A program made the position numbers and the translations under genes. From NCBI GenBank assembly GCA_900544905.1, contig UQXF01000006.1:1-56015 (forward strand): a DNA stretch of 56,015 nt. The letters are read 5' to 3'. A model generated the notes under the pieces. That model was not told where the DNA came from. It ran no database searches and saw only the letters and a program-made list of their open reading frames with translations. Positions 31,719 to 41,640 of the stretch are shown one piece after another. This DNA is from an uncultured Clostridium sp. (GTDB taxonomy: Bacteria; Bacillota; Clostridia; Lachnospirales; Lachnospiraceae). Position 1 is the first letter of the stretch. Each line of letters opens with the position of its first letter.

Positions 31719-34700
31719 TCAGATAAAGTCAAAGGTTCCCTGGCTATACTCCAGATTCTCATACTCCAGCTCCTCCTGTGCCACCTGGCTTCTGTAATCC
31801 ACCACCACAGTCTGCTGTCTGCCTCCAACCAGCTGCTGCCCTAAAATATAATTTACATCAAACCGGTTGGTAATCGCCGGTGTTGCACCACGGGCTGGGA
31901 CAATCAGCTGTACATTATTGGTTTTCAGCAGTTCAAAAATCGGCTCCCATATATAGATATCCTTTGCGGCGCCAAAAGGATTATCGATAAAGATAACCTT
32001 TTTCAATTCACTGGCTTCCGCCTCCGGTGCATACATTCCGGAAATATAATTGATGATGGACACCAGAAACTGGATGTATATACCCTGGGACTGCCCGGTA
32101 CTTCCAACCGCCTCCTCATAGCGGAGATAGCGGCTCTGCTCCTTCATGCGCTCCCGCTTATAGAGCTTTAACCGGATGGCATTCATATCTGTAACCATTA
32201 CGCCGAAAAGCTTCTTTAACAGCAGCTGGTTCTTCATGTATTTTATGCGGTCATTATTATCCTGAAACCGGTCCGCACCATTTACCACCTCATCAATATA
32301 ATCTGACATTCTCTGCTTTATAAATTCTTCCTTCACATATGGAATCGTAAGGGTTACCATCTGTATCATTTCGCCGTCCAGCTGAATCCGGGATAATTTC
32401 GGAAGCTTATCCAGTTCTGTGCGCACATCCTTACACCGCTCAATACACTGATTTTCAAAATTATTCTTAATGGCTTCCATATCTTCGATTCCCTGCTCCA
32501 CACGTTCCTTTTCCAGAACAATATAGGATATCATTTCCCGGATATTGGAAAGCAGTGCCCTGGCGTCACTGTAGCTCTCCGGCACCTCAACATCATCCTT
32601 AATAGAGGTGGACAATTCAAATGCGCCCATGGCAAACAGGGTGTTTGCTGTCTGTGTTTTATAATTCAGAAGCTCCTGCTTTGCCCTTGCCAGTGCCTTG
32701 CTGCTCTTATCATACTGTAGCAGACATTCCTCGAAGATTTCACGGATTTCCTCCTGCTCCTTCACAAGAATAACCGCATTGGAGGTGTCCAGCTCTTCAC
32801 CTTCCACAATACGTTTTACATCCTTATAGAGGTCCGTTATGACGCTGTTGTTTTTCACATACTGCTGGTATTCCTTCTGGAAATCCCGCATCTTCTCCTG
32901 AAGGTTCTTAAGAATCCGGTCTCCCTCGGCAATTGCCTGCACAGCCTCTTCCCTTGTGACCCCTGTATTTGCTAAAGCATCCGTTCCATTCTGTTTTCCG
33001 GACAAACCGGAAAGCTCTTCTAAAGCCTGCTCTCCAAACCGTTCCCTTAACGCCTGGACTGCCTGTTCAATGCGTCCCTCCAGCTTTGTCGCCTCATGCT
33101 CCTTCTTTTTATAATCACTTTTTAGCTGGTCGCACCGCACCCCAATCTGGGATAAATGCATACTCAGACGGTTAATAAATTCCTCATCCACCGGATGCAG
33201 CTCACCGGAAGCCTTAAGCTGCTCCAATACCCCAGCCTTAACGCCCCGGCGCTCAATAATCTTAAGCTCCCGCTGCATACTGTCCTGTAAGGTGGCAATC
33301 AGCTTTTTCTTATCCTCCAGCACAACCGTAGCCTGCTCCACCACTGCTTTTGCAGCCAGAAACTCTGCCTTTAACTGTTCCTCAGAAATATTAACCGCAG
33401 TTAATTTATATTCCTGTTCCACATAGTAGTCCTTATATACCGTTTCCCAGTCAGAAAGCACCTCTGCAATCTGCTTCTCCATATGGGATATCTGCTGGTT
33501 CAACTCCTCTGCCTTAAGGGCTGCCGTCTCCCGCTCCGACTCTGCCTTTGCAGTATCACTTTCCAGACGCTTCACCTCGGCTGTATAAAAATCCAGCTGT
33601 TTTTTGGTGTCCTCTGCCAAATCACTTTTTGCTTCAATGCCTGCCAGCTTAACCTGCTCCCCCTGGTTTGCCAGCAATGTCTCCTCCGCTCTTGCCAGCT
33701 CCTCCTTCTGCTTTTCACCATGGGCACGGATACGCTCAAGCTCTGCATTTATACTGTCTATACTGCGCTTATATTCCAGAACCCTTTCCTTTCCCTCCTG
33801 CACCTCATTTTCTGCATTCAGAAAAGCGGCATCCGTAAGCTTCGCCGTATAATCCAAATCCTCATCATAGGTGGCACGCATTTCCCCAAAACGCTCTAAT
33901 TCCTCATTCAGCTCCGTCAATTTCTTTTCCAGACGGGTGGCTTCCAGGGCAAGGGCATCCTCCTTTAAAAAGGTATTTCTGTCCTTTGCAATCAGTACTA
34001 CGCCCCTCTGTTCATCCGGAACATACGGAGATTCCAGGACATTCTGGTCATAGATTGGCACTGCCTGGCTGCCAAGGTCAATGGTTCCAATACGCTCGTC
34101 CTCTTCCACCAAATCAAACTGCTTTGTCACCACACCATAGGGAAGCATTGGAAAACGGGTTAACAGCTCCTCCCGGTTAGCCTTCGGCAGGGCTGACAGA
34201 TAATCCACTCCCGACAGGGCAAAGTCCCCGTGCCGGCTCTCCAGATAATCCTTTACCTTTGAAACCGCCTCCGATTCCTCTAAAATTCTGCCTTCTTTAA
34301 TCTGCTCCAAATGCCGGTTTACCCCTGCAATCTTTCTTTCCAGTTCTGCAACAGCCACTCTGTGGTCAAATGCCCTCTCCTTAATGGTATCATAGAGGCT
34401 TTCCATGTCCTTCACACCATATATCTGAACCATTTTTTTCAGGCGGTCCTGGTTTAGGACATATTCCTTATTCTTCTCCTCCGCCTCTTCTAAAGCCTTC
34501 TGTGAAGCTGCCAGCTTCTCCTGTTCCACATAGAGGGCTCTTTCCCTTTCGTTCAGCTGCTGTACATCTAGCAAATAAGAGCCTTCCGCCTGCTCCTTCT
34601 TTTCCCGGAGCACAGCCTCTTCCTCCTTTAAGCTTTTCATCAAATCCTTTAAATCACTTAACACCAGAATCGAAATCTCTTTCCGGACTGCGCCGATTTC

Positions 34701-36248
34701 TTCCATGCGCTTTAAGTATTCTTCATTAAAATGCTCCTTATGGCTCTTTGCCACCGCCAGGGCTATCCTGCCCTCTTCCGCAACATGGGTTAAGGTCTTA
34801 AGCTCCTCAGACAGCCGCTTAAGCTCCTGCTGTCTGCTGTCAAGACGGCTTCTGATATCCTTTAACTTTTCATCATCCATCTGCTTTTTAAGAGCCGCAT
34901 ACTGGTGTAATTTGAAAAGCTGGTCAGAATTTGCGTCATTGGAAGCGGCAATTACCGCCTGATTTTCCTCCATCTGTGCCTTGTCATCCAAAAAATGTAT
35001 GTAGTCATTGATGCTCTCCTTCAAATCCAGCTCCGCCTTTGCCTGGTCAAGCTCCTGTGATGCCTGGTTAACATGACCGGAAAGTATCTGCATTTCATTT
35101 TTGATAGCTTCTAAATCATACTGGTCCTTTATAATCTTTAAGCCCTCTATCCGTCTTCTTTCCGAGATAAGCTGCTGTTCCATGGCAGCCTTTTTCTCCT
35201 CCATCCGGGCAATCTCTTCCTCACCCTGTGCACTCAGTGCTTCGCCTGTCACATAAATATCTGCCAGTGTACCGGCTACCTTATCCTTTTCTTCATAAAG
35301 AGACAGAAAAGAAGATACTCTGCCCTCCAGCAGATGCATCAGCTCTGTTTCTTTATCAAAATTTACAATCTCACTCTTTTTTCTGGAAAGCTCCACTAAC
35401 TTGTCTTTGATATCTAAAAGCGTCTTTGCCATATCCTCGCTGACATCATTTTGCTCTGTTTTAACAAGAAATGCCTTTTCAATAATCTCTTCAATCAGCA
35501 AATCCTCCACCACCTTACGGGTGGTCTTATAGTGGGTCTCAAAATAGGTCCGGACATGTCCCTCGGTCTTATTAATTCCTCTTATTATCTCCCACTGGCT
35601 CTCAAACAGACCATACTGGCTGATAAAGCGCTGGTATTCTCCCTTGCGCTCAAAGACATACACCTTAAGGTTCAGATTTTTCCTGGACAAATCTTTGAGA
35701 TAGCTTTTGAGACCGGAATAGGTTATCCGCTCCCTGCTGTTTTGAAGCGGCAGATTCACAATATCATTTTCATTATAATCCCGGTAAAAAATACAATAAT
35801 TAAAATACTCAATTGACGCACTGTCCCTTCCCACATCCGCATTTTCCCCGGATGCTGCTGCTTTATCTCCGTTCCCCGTTTCCGCAAGGGACAGCTGCCC
35901 ATTATCGGATGTATCCATATCCTTTGCCTTGCGGGCGCAGAAACCGGTAGTCATATAACGGAAGCCTTCCCTGATATCCTTGTCGTCCAGCCGCCATTCC
36001 ACCAGAGAATGAATGGTGGTGTTTCCGCCCCCATTCCGGAACAGCTTCTCAATAGGCTGCTTCTCGTCCAGGGTGCAGTTTGGAATCAGATTCTGTAACA
36101 GGAGCAGCATCAGCACACTCTTGCCGCCACCATTCGCCAGGTCGTACAATGTGTTTTTCCCGTACATTCGCATGGAAAAATCATCATATCCCTGGGTTCC
36201 AAAGTTGTATTTGACATTATTTACACGAATTCGATTAATATTTGGCAT
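31719..36248 (-). CDS. jetC: SMC/MukB-like ATPase of a Wadjet-type complex (JetC-like)
   Basis: 1509 aa. Walker A NGGGKS (39-44) in LYDLANGGGKSVLMLLLLQ, about 1100 residues of coiled coil split by a hinge-like region (about 670-780), and a C-terminal head with STGQSQGIY and VIFIDNPFGAAKDIY (Walker B, with Asn where SMC has the catalytic Glu). This is the MukB/MksB/JetC branch: a DNA-loop-extruding motor with kleisin JetA and KITE-like JetB. Wadjet cuts circular plasmid DNA through the JetD nuclease; none is seen here, so the complex may be a condensin or rely on JetD elsewhere. Starts 3 bases after jetB. Confidence 0.82.
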   Translation of the reverse strand: MPNINRIRVNNVKYNFGTQGYDDFSMRMYGKNTLYDLANGGGKSVLMLLLLQNLIPNCTLDEKQPIEKLFRNGGGNTTIHSLVEWRLDDKDIREGFRYMTTGFCARKAKDMDTSDNGQLSLAETGNGDKAAASGENADVGRDSASIEYFNYCIFYRDYNENDIVNLPLQNSRERITYSGLKSYLKDLSRKNLNLKVYVFERKGEYQRFISQYGLFESQWEIIRGINKTEGHVRTYFETHYKTTRKVVEDLLIEEIIEKAFLVKTEQNDVSEDMAKTLLDIKDKLVELSRKKSEIVNFDKETELMHLLEGRVSSFLSLYEEKDKVAGTLADIYVTGEALSAQGEEEIARMEEKKAAMEQQLISERRRIEGLKIIKDQYDLEAIKNEMQILSGHVNQASQELDQAKAELDLKESINDYIHFLDDKAQMEENQAVIAASNDANSDQLFKLHQYAALKKQMDDEKLKDIRSRLDSRQQELKRLSEELKTLTHVAEEGRIALAVAKSHKEHFNEEYLKRMEEIGAVRKEISILVLSDLKDLMKSLKEEEAVLREKKEQAEGSYLLDVQQLNERERALYVEQEKLAASQKALEEAEEKNKEYVLNQDRLKKMVQIYGVKDMESLYDTIKERAFDHRVAVAELERKIAGVNRHLEQIKEGRILEESEAVSKVKDYLESRHGDFALSGVDYLSALPKANREELLTRFPMLPYGVVTKQFDLVEEDERIGTIDLGSQAVPIYDQNVLESPYVPDEQRGVVLIAKDRNTFLKEDALALEATRLEKKLTELNEELERFGEMRATYDEDLDYTAKLTDAAFLNAENEVQEGKERVLEYKRSIDSINAELERIRAHGEKQKEELARAEETLLANQGEQVKLAGIEAKSDLAEDTKKQLDFYTAEVKRLESDTAKAESERETAALKAEELNQQISHMEKQIAEVLSDWETVYKDYYVEQEYKLTAVNISEEQLKAEFLAAKAVVEQATVVLEDKKKLIATLQDSMQRELKIIERRGVKAGVLEQLKASGELHPVDEEFINRLSMHLSQIGVRCDQLKSDYKKKEHEATKLEGRIEQAVQALRERFGEQALEELSGLSGKQNGTDALANTGVTREEAVQAIAEGDRILKNLQEKMRDFQKEYQQYVKNNSVITDLYKDVKRIVEGEELDTSNAVILVKEQEEIREIFEECLLQYDKSSKALARAKQELLNYKTQTANTLFAMGAFELSTSIKDDVEVPESYSDARALLSNIREMISYIVLEKERVEQGIEDMEAIKNNFENQCIERCKDVRTELDKLPKLSRIQLDGEMIQMVTLTIPYVKEEFIKQRMSDYIDEVVNGADRFQDNNDRIKYMKNQLLLKKLFGVMVTDMNAIRLKLYKRERMKEQSRYLRYEEAVGSTGQSQGIYIQFLVSIINYISGMYAPEAEASELKKVIFIDNPFGAAKDIYIWEPIFELLKTNNVQLIVPARGATPAITNRFDVNYILGQQLVGGRQQTVVVDYRSQVAQEELEYENLEYSQGTFDFI

Positions 36249-36251
36249 AGC

Positions 36252-36971
36252 TTAAACCTCTGTATCTGTATTTTCTCCTGACAGCGCATCATAAATCTGT
36301 CCCCGGTACTCCTCAAAATAATGCTCCACAATTGCCTTAAAGCGTTCCGTTGGATAATAGCGTTTATTTACCTCTACAAATAAATTCTCATTTACCAGAA
36401 AATTAAATGTCAGCTTTACCAGGCTCGCTTTCGATGCACGGGATGCACGGATTTCCTCCTGTCCTTCCAGGGTACTTGCCGGAAGCTCGTCCCATAGCAG
36501 GGCTACTGCCCGAAAGCTTTCCTGCTCTTCCTCCTCTAAATCATAAACCGCAATATCCTTTGTGAAAACGGAAAGCGCCTTTGTAACCTCATCCATAACC
36601 GTCTCTATCCTTATATATTCCTTAAACTGGTAAGAGGCGGAATCCGAATAGAACGCCAGTAAAATCTCATACATGATAAAATAGCAAAGATACAGCTCCC
36701 TGTTATACCGAAGTCCCATAATCCTTTTCAGCTCTTCATTGGTATAACCAAATATGCGGTTATTTTCCCCTGCGGAAAGAAAAAGACTTTCCTTATATTC
36801 ATATATGTTCAGATTTAATTTTTTTAAGATGACTCCAACAATTTCATACACCTCTGCATTGCCATAGTAATCGTCATACAGATTACCATTGGCGCCGCTG
36901 CGTTTAATTTCCTCTCCGGTTATCAGCCTGGCATATATATCCATGGCTTTTTCTAAATTTTTCATCTCCAT
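36252..36971 (-). CDS. jetB: JetB-like (DUF6063-type) subunit
   Basis: 239 aa from ATG 36971 (AAGGAAG 7 bases upstream). Winged-helix-rich small subunit: LEKAMDIYARLITGEEI start, FGYTNEELKRIMGLRYNREL in the middle and a C-terminal wHTH-like TFNFLVNENLFVEVNKRYYP. The pattern and position directly before jetC fit the KITE subunit of Wadjet/Mks complexes. No promoter stands out in 36972-37031. Confidence 0.75.
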   Translation of the reverse strand: MEMKNLEKAMDIYARLITGEEIKRSGANGNLYDDYYGNAEVYEIVGVILKKLNLNIYEYKESLFLSAGENNRIFGYTNEELKRIMGLRYNRELYLCYFIMYEILLAFYSDSASYQFKEYIRIETVMDEVTKALSVFTKDIAVYDLEEEEQESFRAVALLWDELPASTLEGQEEIRASRASKASLVKLTFNFLVNENLFVEVNKRYYPTERFKAIVEHYFEEYRGQIYDALSGENTDTEV

Positions 36972-37031
36972 ATGCTTGCTTCCTTTATCATAAAATGCAC
37001 TATTCTTTATTTTCCCATACTTACAAAAAAA

Positions 37032-37058
37032 GTACAAGTATGATTTTCACACTTGTAC
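37032..37058 (-). terminator. Terminator before jetB
   Basis: GTACAAGT/ACTTGTAC (37032-37039/37051-37058), loop 11, followed on the minus strand by seven T. It ends the dehydratase-like gene and isolates jetBC. Confidence 0.88.
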
Positions 37059-37083
37059 CCCTTTATTGCAAATTATGCCGCAT

Positions 37084-38337
37084 TCAGGAGGAAAGCCCCT
37101 CGTTTGCCAGGGAAAGCATCAGTTTAATCCGGTTTTCCTGATTTACTTTTGTTGCACCGGCATCATAATCAATGGCACAGATATTCGCCTCCGGATACTG
37201 TTCCCGAAGCTTCCGAATCATGCCTTTCCCCACAATATGGTTGGGCAGGCATCCAAAAGGCTGCACGCATACAATATTATTATACCCTTTATCAATCAGC
37301 TCTGCCATTTCTGCCGTCAACAGCCACCCTTCGCCCATGCACACACCACGGTTGATTGTTTCGTCTCCAAAATCCTTCAGCATTTTAAAGGGCACAGGTG
37401 TGTCAAACTGTGGGTAAGCTTTCAGGACAGACAGCATAATGCTCTCCAGCTTTTCAACATACCGGACTGCAAACCAGCTAAAGGGAACCCCCTTCTTATC
37501 CCCGTACAAACGCCCGTTTTCCATTCCTATGTTCAGGCTGTACAGAGCGAATCCAAGAATTCCCGGCACCATGACCTCCGCACCCTGCTCCACCAGAAAA
37601 TCCAGTAAATGATTATTTCCAAAATCCGCATACTTTACATACAGCTCGCCGACGATACCCACCTTTGGCTTGTCTGTCTTCCGAATCTCCACCCTGCTGA
37701 AATCCTCTGCAATTTCAGCAAAATTGCGGGTAATTGCCCTCTTTGTTATCCCTTTGTTATGACGGAACTGTGCCGTAAGCTTCTCCGTCCATTTTTCCAC
37801 CAGCTTCTTACAGGTTCCATTTTCCACCTCATATGGAAGAACCTGATTGCGAAGCAGCATCAAAAAATCTCCATACAGCCATGAAATTAATCCTTTCAGA
37901 AACATAGGCGCCGTCACCTTAAAGCCGCTGTTTTTCTCAATTCCTCCAAAATTGATTGACACCACCGGTACCTGTGCATACCCCGCTGCCTTAAGGGCTT
38001 TCCGAAGCAGGTGTACATAGTTAGAAGCCCGGCATCCGCCCCCTGTCTGATACAGCATCAACGCCGTTTTCTCAGGGTCATAATCGCCGGATTCCAATGC
38101 ATAAATAAGCTGCCCAATTACAATAATTGCCGGATAGCAAGTATCATTATGAACATATTTTAAACCTGTATCCACAATCTTCTGGCCAGAATAATTCAAG
38201 AATGCAATATGATATCCGTTTTCCCTGAAAACAGAACCCATAATGCTGAAATGCACCGGAATAGCATTCGGAATCAAAATAGTATGTGTCTTCTTCATTT
38301 CTTTTGTAAACTCTGGATATTTCTCATTTGCTGCCAT
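37084..38337 (-). CDS. Stand-alone 2-hydroxyacyl-CoA dehydratase-like protein
   Basis: 417 aa. Matches the HgdB-like D-component module, normally fused behind two BadF/BcrA activase domains in proteins of about 1400 aa. Likely cluster Cys ligands lie in HNDTCYPAIIVIGQ, TGGGCRASNY and CVQPFGCLPNH. HgdB-type proteins carry a 4Fe-4S cluster and use radical chemistry, or are unassigned CoA dehydratase-like proteins. No activase or partner subunit lies within the window. GAGGG precedes ATG. Confidence 0.75.
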   Translation of the reverse strand: MAANEKYPEFTKEMKKTHTILIPNAIPVHFSIMGSVFRENGYHIAFLNYSGQKIVDTGLKYVHNDTCYPAIIVIGQLIYALESGDYDPEKTALMLYQTGGGCRASNYVHLLRKALKAAGYAQVPVVSINFGGIEKNSGFKVTAPMFLKGLISWLYGDFLMLLRNQVLPYEVENGTCKKLVEKWTEKLTAQFRHNKGITKRAITRNFAEIAEDFSRVEIRKTDKPKVGIVGELYVKYADFGNNHLLDFLVEQGAEVMVPGILGFALYSLNIGMENGRLYGDKKGVPFSWFAVRYVEKLESIMLSVLKAYPQFDTPVPFKMLKDFGDETINRGVCMGEGWLLTAEMAELIDKGYNNIVCVQPFGCLPNHIVGKGMIRKLREQYPEANICAIDYDAGATKVNQENRIKLMLSLANEGLSS

Positions 38338-38358
38338 CTGTTTTCCCTCTATTCTGCG

Positions 38359-38553
38359 TTATTCCTCCCAGAACAACTCATCCAATGTCCTGCCAAGCAC
38401 CTTGCATATCGCCCTGCAAAGGTTGATGGTGGGATTATAATCCCCTTTTTCAATGGCATTGATGGTCTGCCTGGAAACGTTAACCGCTGTCGCCAAATCC
38501 TGCTGTGACATATCAAGAGCAGCCCTGGCGGATTTCATTTTCAAATTTTTCAT
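38359..38553 (-). CDS. XRE-family regulator (short)
   Basis: 64 aa, almost only the HTH: DMSQQDLATAVNVSRQTINA with ending LDELFWEE. This is the YozG/YgzD type commonly paired with a small membrane protein. Its ATG overlaps the end of the preceding membrane-protein gene. Confidence 0.88.
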   Translation of the reverse strand: MKNLKMKSARAALDMSQQDLATAVNVSRQTINAIEKGDYNPTINLCRAICKVLGRTLDELFWEE

Positions 38554-39200
38554 AGGCGGCTCTCCTCATCTTCAGCTTCCTCTTCAAACTGTTTTTTATT
38601 ATAAATCACCTTTCCGCAAAAAACAATCAGGATAACAAGAAACAAAATTCCCACCACTAGATTGGTCCATTCTACCGAAATAGCTCCATCATCCAGCAAC
38701 GGACGCCCTTCCAGAATCGTCCGGATTCCAACTGCAATATTCAGGATTCCAACAATGGAAAATACCATAATAATACCCCTGATATTTTCATACAGTGACA
38801 TATATGCATCCTTTAAGATACAGATTACTGCAAAAACCATAATGGACAAAGCAATGCCAATCCAGATTCCGCAAAAGGACATAAATATTGAGATTGCGAA
38901 TATATCATCCAGCAGGGAAACTGCCATGGTATAAAACAGCAATGTAAAAAATGCCGTTTTATAAGCCTGCCCTCTTGCCAGCAGCTGGCGTTCATCATAG
39001 GAGTCCTTCCTGCATCTGGTCGCTATTCTGCCCCCTAATTTAGAGACAATCCATGCCATAAATCTGATAAGAACAAGACCACATAAAATGCCACAAACAA
39101 AACCCAGAAGATTCTGACCCTCTGTTTTACCACAGCCGGTAGTAAAAGCGCCTGCCATCATTACCATTATTAAATATACAATCCTTTTTGCTCTTTTCAT
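38550..39200 (-). CDS. Membrane protein paired with XRE regulator
   Basis: 216 aa from ATG 39200 (GGAGGGG upstream). Six hydrophobic segments with a cytosolic CRKDSYDERQLLARGQAYKT loop, which is typical of membrane proteins next to short XRE regulators in Firmicutes. Function unknown. Overlaps the XRE start by 4 bases and follows the ABC exporter genes. Confidence 0.75.
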   Translation of the reverse strand: MKRAKRIVYLIMVMMAGAFTTGCGKTEGQNLLGFVCGILCGLVLIRFMAWIVSKLGGRIATRCRKDSYDERQLLARGQAYKTAFFTLLFYTMAVSLLDDIFAISIFMSFCGIWIGIALSIMVFAVICILKDAYMSLYENIRGIIMVFSIVGILNIAVGIRTILEGRPLLDDGAISVEWTNLVVGILFLVILIVFCGKVIYNKKQFEEEAEDEESRL

Positions 39201-39264
39201 TATGCATCCCCTCCTGACTCCGCCAACTTTACTATATATCTGCCACTCCGCCTGGTCCTTATGT

Positions 39265-40530
39265 CTACTCTGCATTTTTCATATCCTTTAATGCCCTGCC
39301 AAGCTTAATTGGGTTACCATACCGCAGGGTTCCCATCCGGTAAATCTTTGCCGCAAGCCATCCCACAAAGAAGACGGAGGCAAACAATATGACAGCTGAC
39401 ACCACAACCTCCCATGGCGCTACCTTTCCCATTCCGATTCTTACAAACATTGCAGAATAGGATGAAAACGGAAGGAAGGAGCAGACCCTTATAACCATAC
39501 CATCCGGATTCTGCAGTGAGAACAGCACTGCAAAGTACACAAGCATAATAACCATCTGTAATGTACCGGCTGTTTTGTTAATATCCTCCGTCTTAGATAC
39601 CAGGGCACCCATAGCGCCATACAGGAACGCATAGAACAGAAAACCTCCAATTCCAAACACTGCAAAGGCTGCCAGAACATCTGCCGGAATATCCAGCAGC
39701 ATATCCAGCTTATCTCCCCATGCCGCATGATTCATTCCATAACCGATAAGCACTGCCCCGAGAATCAATGCCAGCTGGACAATTACTGCTGCCGCACCTG
39801 CAAATACCTTACCAAAGAGCAGGTATTTTGAATCAATACTGGTCACCAGTACCTCAATGGAACGGTTGCTTTTTTCTGTGGTGACAGAAGTCGCAATCAT
39901 AACGCCATACAAAATGATTACCATAAAAATGACAATAACCAGGGCATAACAATACCAGAAATTATCTGCCGCATCCTTGCCCAGTATCTCCTCCTCGCAT
40001 TGAACCGGAGCCTCATACCCCGCCGCAAAGGTTTCATAATCAAGGTTTTGCTCTTCACAGTAGTTCTGCTTATGAACCAGCGATAATATTTCACTGAATA
40101 TAGCCTGGTTTTCATCCGACATATCCCGGTTCAGCACATAATACTGATAGCTCCTGTCATCCATAACATAAAAACCGGCATCAACCTCCTCTTTGGTAAC
40201 AGCACTTTTCAGTTCTTCCCTGTCTGTCATGAAAACGAATTCGGCATCTCCAAATGCCTGTTCTAAAATGGACGGGTCTGAAAAAATCCGGTTTTCATCC
40301 ACAATTCCAAGTCTTGCCACAGCCTCGTCACTCTGTTCCTCCTGCCCACCGGCAGCTTCCTCCCTGCTTTCGGCAGTCTCTGTTCCCAGTATATCAGACA
40401 TGTCAATAAATCTTGGCAAAAACATAACCGCTCCAAGCAATACTGCCATTAAAATTGTTGTAATCATAAAAGATTTATTCTTAATGTAACTCATCAGTTC
40501 AAATTCAAATACTGTTATAAAACGCTTCAT
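39265..40530 (-). CDS. ABC-2 type permease (NatB-like)
   Basis: 421 aa. One N-terminal membrane helix, a large extracytoplasmic domain (about 45-190, with an acidic AAGGQEEQSDEA linker), then five to six C-terminal helices. NatB/YhaP-type architecture used for Na+ or drug export. Start overlaps the ATPase stop (TAATG), so the two are coupled. Confidence 0.88.
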   Translation of the reverse strand: MKRFITVFEFELMSYIKNKSFMITTILMAVLLGAVMFLPRFIDMSDILGTETAESREEAAGGQEEQSDEAVARLGIVDENRIFSDPSILEQAFGDAEFVFMTDREELKSAVTKEEVDAGFYVMDDRSYQYYVLNRDMSDENQAIFSEILSLVHKQNYCEEQNLDYETFAAGYEAPVQCEEEILGKDAADNFWYCYALVIVIFMVIILYGVMIATSVTTEKSNRSIEVLVTSIDSKYLLFGKVFAGAAAVIVQLALILGAVLIGYGMNHAAWGDKLDMLLDIPADVLAAFAVFGIGGFLFYAFLYGAMGALVSKTEDINKTAGTLQMVIMLVYFAVLFSLQNPDGMVIRVCSFLPFSSYSAMFVRIGMGKVAPWEVVVSAVILFASVFFVGWLAAKIYRMGTLRYGNPIKLGRALKDMKNAE

Positions 40531-41447
40531 TATTCCTCACCTGCCTTAGCCACAAAAATATCATTGAGAGACGGTTTATAGCTCTCAAAATGTTCCATTT
40601 CCAATTCATCCATCTGTGCCAGTCTCTGAAACAGCTGCTTTCTCGTAATTCCCTCCAGCAGTCTTACAATTACATCCTCTTTTGTTCTGCCGGTTATCTC
40701 AACCAAATCCGCCAGCTGCTGTCTCAAAAGCTGTTCCATGTCCGCCTGTGAAATACCATTGGCACTGAGAACCAGCTGGTTCTTTCCAAATTCTCTTTTA
40801 ATGGCGGACAGATTTCCCTTAAGTACCACTTCTCCCTGGTTGATAATGACAATGTCCTCGCAAAATTCTTCCACATAACTCATCTGATGGCTGGAAAAAA
40901 TAACGATTTTCCCCTCTGCAATTAATTCCTTTACCACATCCTGTAAAATCTGGGAATTAACTGGGTCCAGACCGCTAAAGGGTTCATCTAAAATAACGAT
41001 TTCCGGGTCACACACCAGTGTGGACGCAAGCTGTACCTTCTGCTGGTTTCCCTTTGATAATGTCTCCAGCAGCTTTTTCTCATATTGAAGAACCTCCAGC
41101 CGTTCAAGCCATTTTCTGGCATTTGCCACTGCCTGGCTCTTACTGATGCCCCGGAGCCTTGCCAGATACACCATCTGCTCTAATACCTCTCTCTTTGGGT
41201 ACAACCCCCTCTCCTCCGGCAGATAACCAATCTGAACCTTTCTCTGGTCAAATTTCTCACCGTCTAAAAGAAGCTCTCCACTGTTGCCATGAAACACATC
41301 CATTAAAATGCGGATGGTTGTTGTCTTTCCCGCTCCATTTCTTCCCAGCAGTCCCAGCGCCCTGCCGCTTTCCACCGAAAAGGAAATACCTTTCAGGATT
41401 TCTTTCTCTCCAAAGGATTTTGTAATATTTTTTACTTCCAGCTTCAT
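40530..41447 (-). CDS. ABC exporter ATP-binding protein (NatA-like)
   Basis: 305 aa. Walker A GRNGAGKTT (35-43), signature LSKGNQQKVQLA, Walker B IVILDEPFSGLDP, then a C-terminal DUF4162-like extension ending NDIFVAKAGEE. Energises the adjacent NatB-like permease. GAGGAGG precedes ATG 41447; promoter at 41507-41535. Confidence 0.93.
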   Translation of the reverse strand: MKLEVKNITKSFGEKEILKGISFSVESGRALGLLGRNGAGKTTTIRILMDVFHGNSGELLLDGEKFDQRKVQIGYLPEERGLYPKREVLEQMVYLARLRGISKSQAVANARKWLERLEVLQYEKKLLETLSKGNQQKVQLASTLVCDPEIVILDEPFSGLDPVNSQILQDVVKELIAEGKIVIFSSHQMSYVEEFCEDIVIINQGEVVLKGNLSAIKREFGKNQLVLSANGISQADMEQLLRQQLADLVEITGRTKEDVIVRLLEGITRKQLFQRLAQMDELEMEHFESYKPSLNDIFVAKAGEE

Positions 41448-41506
41448 ACGGAACCCTCCTCACTCTGTTCTCATTTAATTGAAAATGCTTTTCTAACTTG
41501 TTTATG

Positions 41507-41535
41507 AGTATATTTCATTATTTACATTTTGTCAA
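41507..41535 (-). promoter_or_regulatory. Promoter of the NatAB-type operon
   Basis: TTGACA (complement 41530-41535), 17 bases, TATACT (complement 41507-41512). The region is rich in AAGTATA-like half-sites and could hold an operator for the XRE protein of the operon. Confidence 0.8.
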
Positions 41536-41583
41536 GTATATTTTACATAAAGTTTTATATGCATGTCTTTTTGTAAAGTAAAG

Positions 41584-41617
41584 CCCCTGGAGACTGCTTT
41601 TTTTCAATCTCCAGGGG
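41584..41617. terminator. Terminator after jetA
   Basis: CCCCTGGAGA/TCTCCAGGGG (41584-41593/41608-41617), loop of mainly T. The best T run is on the plus side (TAATTTTT), but it also closes the leftward jetA transcript. Confidence 0.75.
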
Positions 41618-41640
41618 TAATTTTTCATTCCGCCATATCA

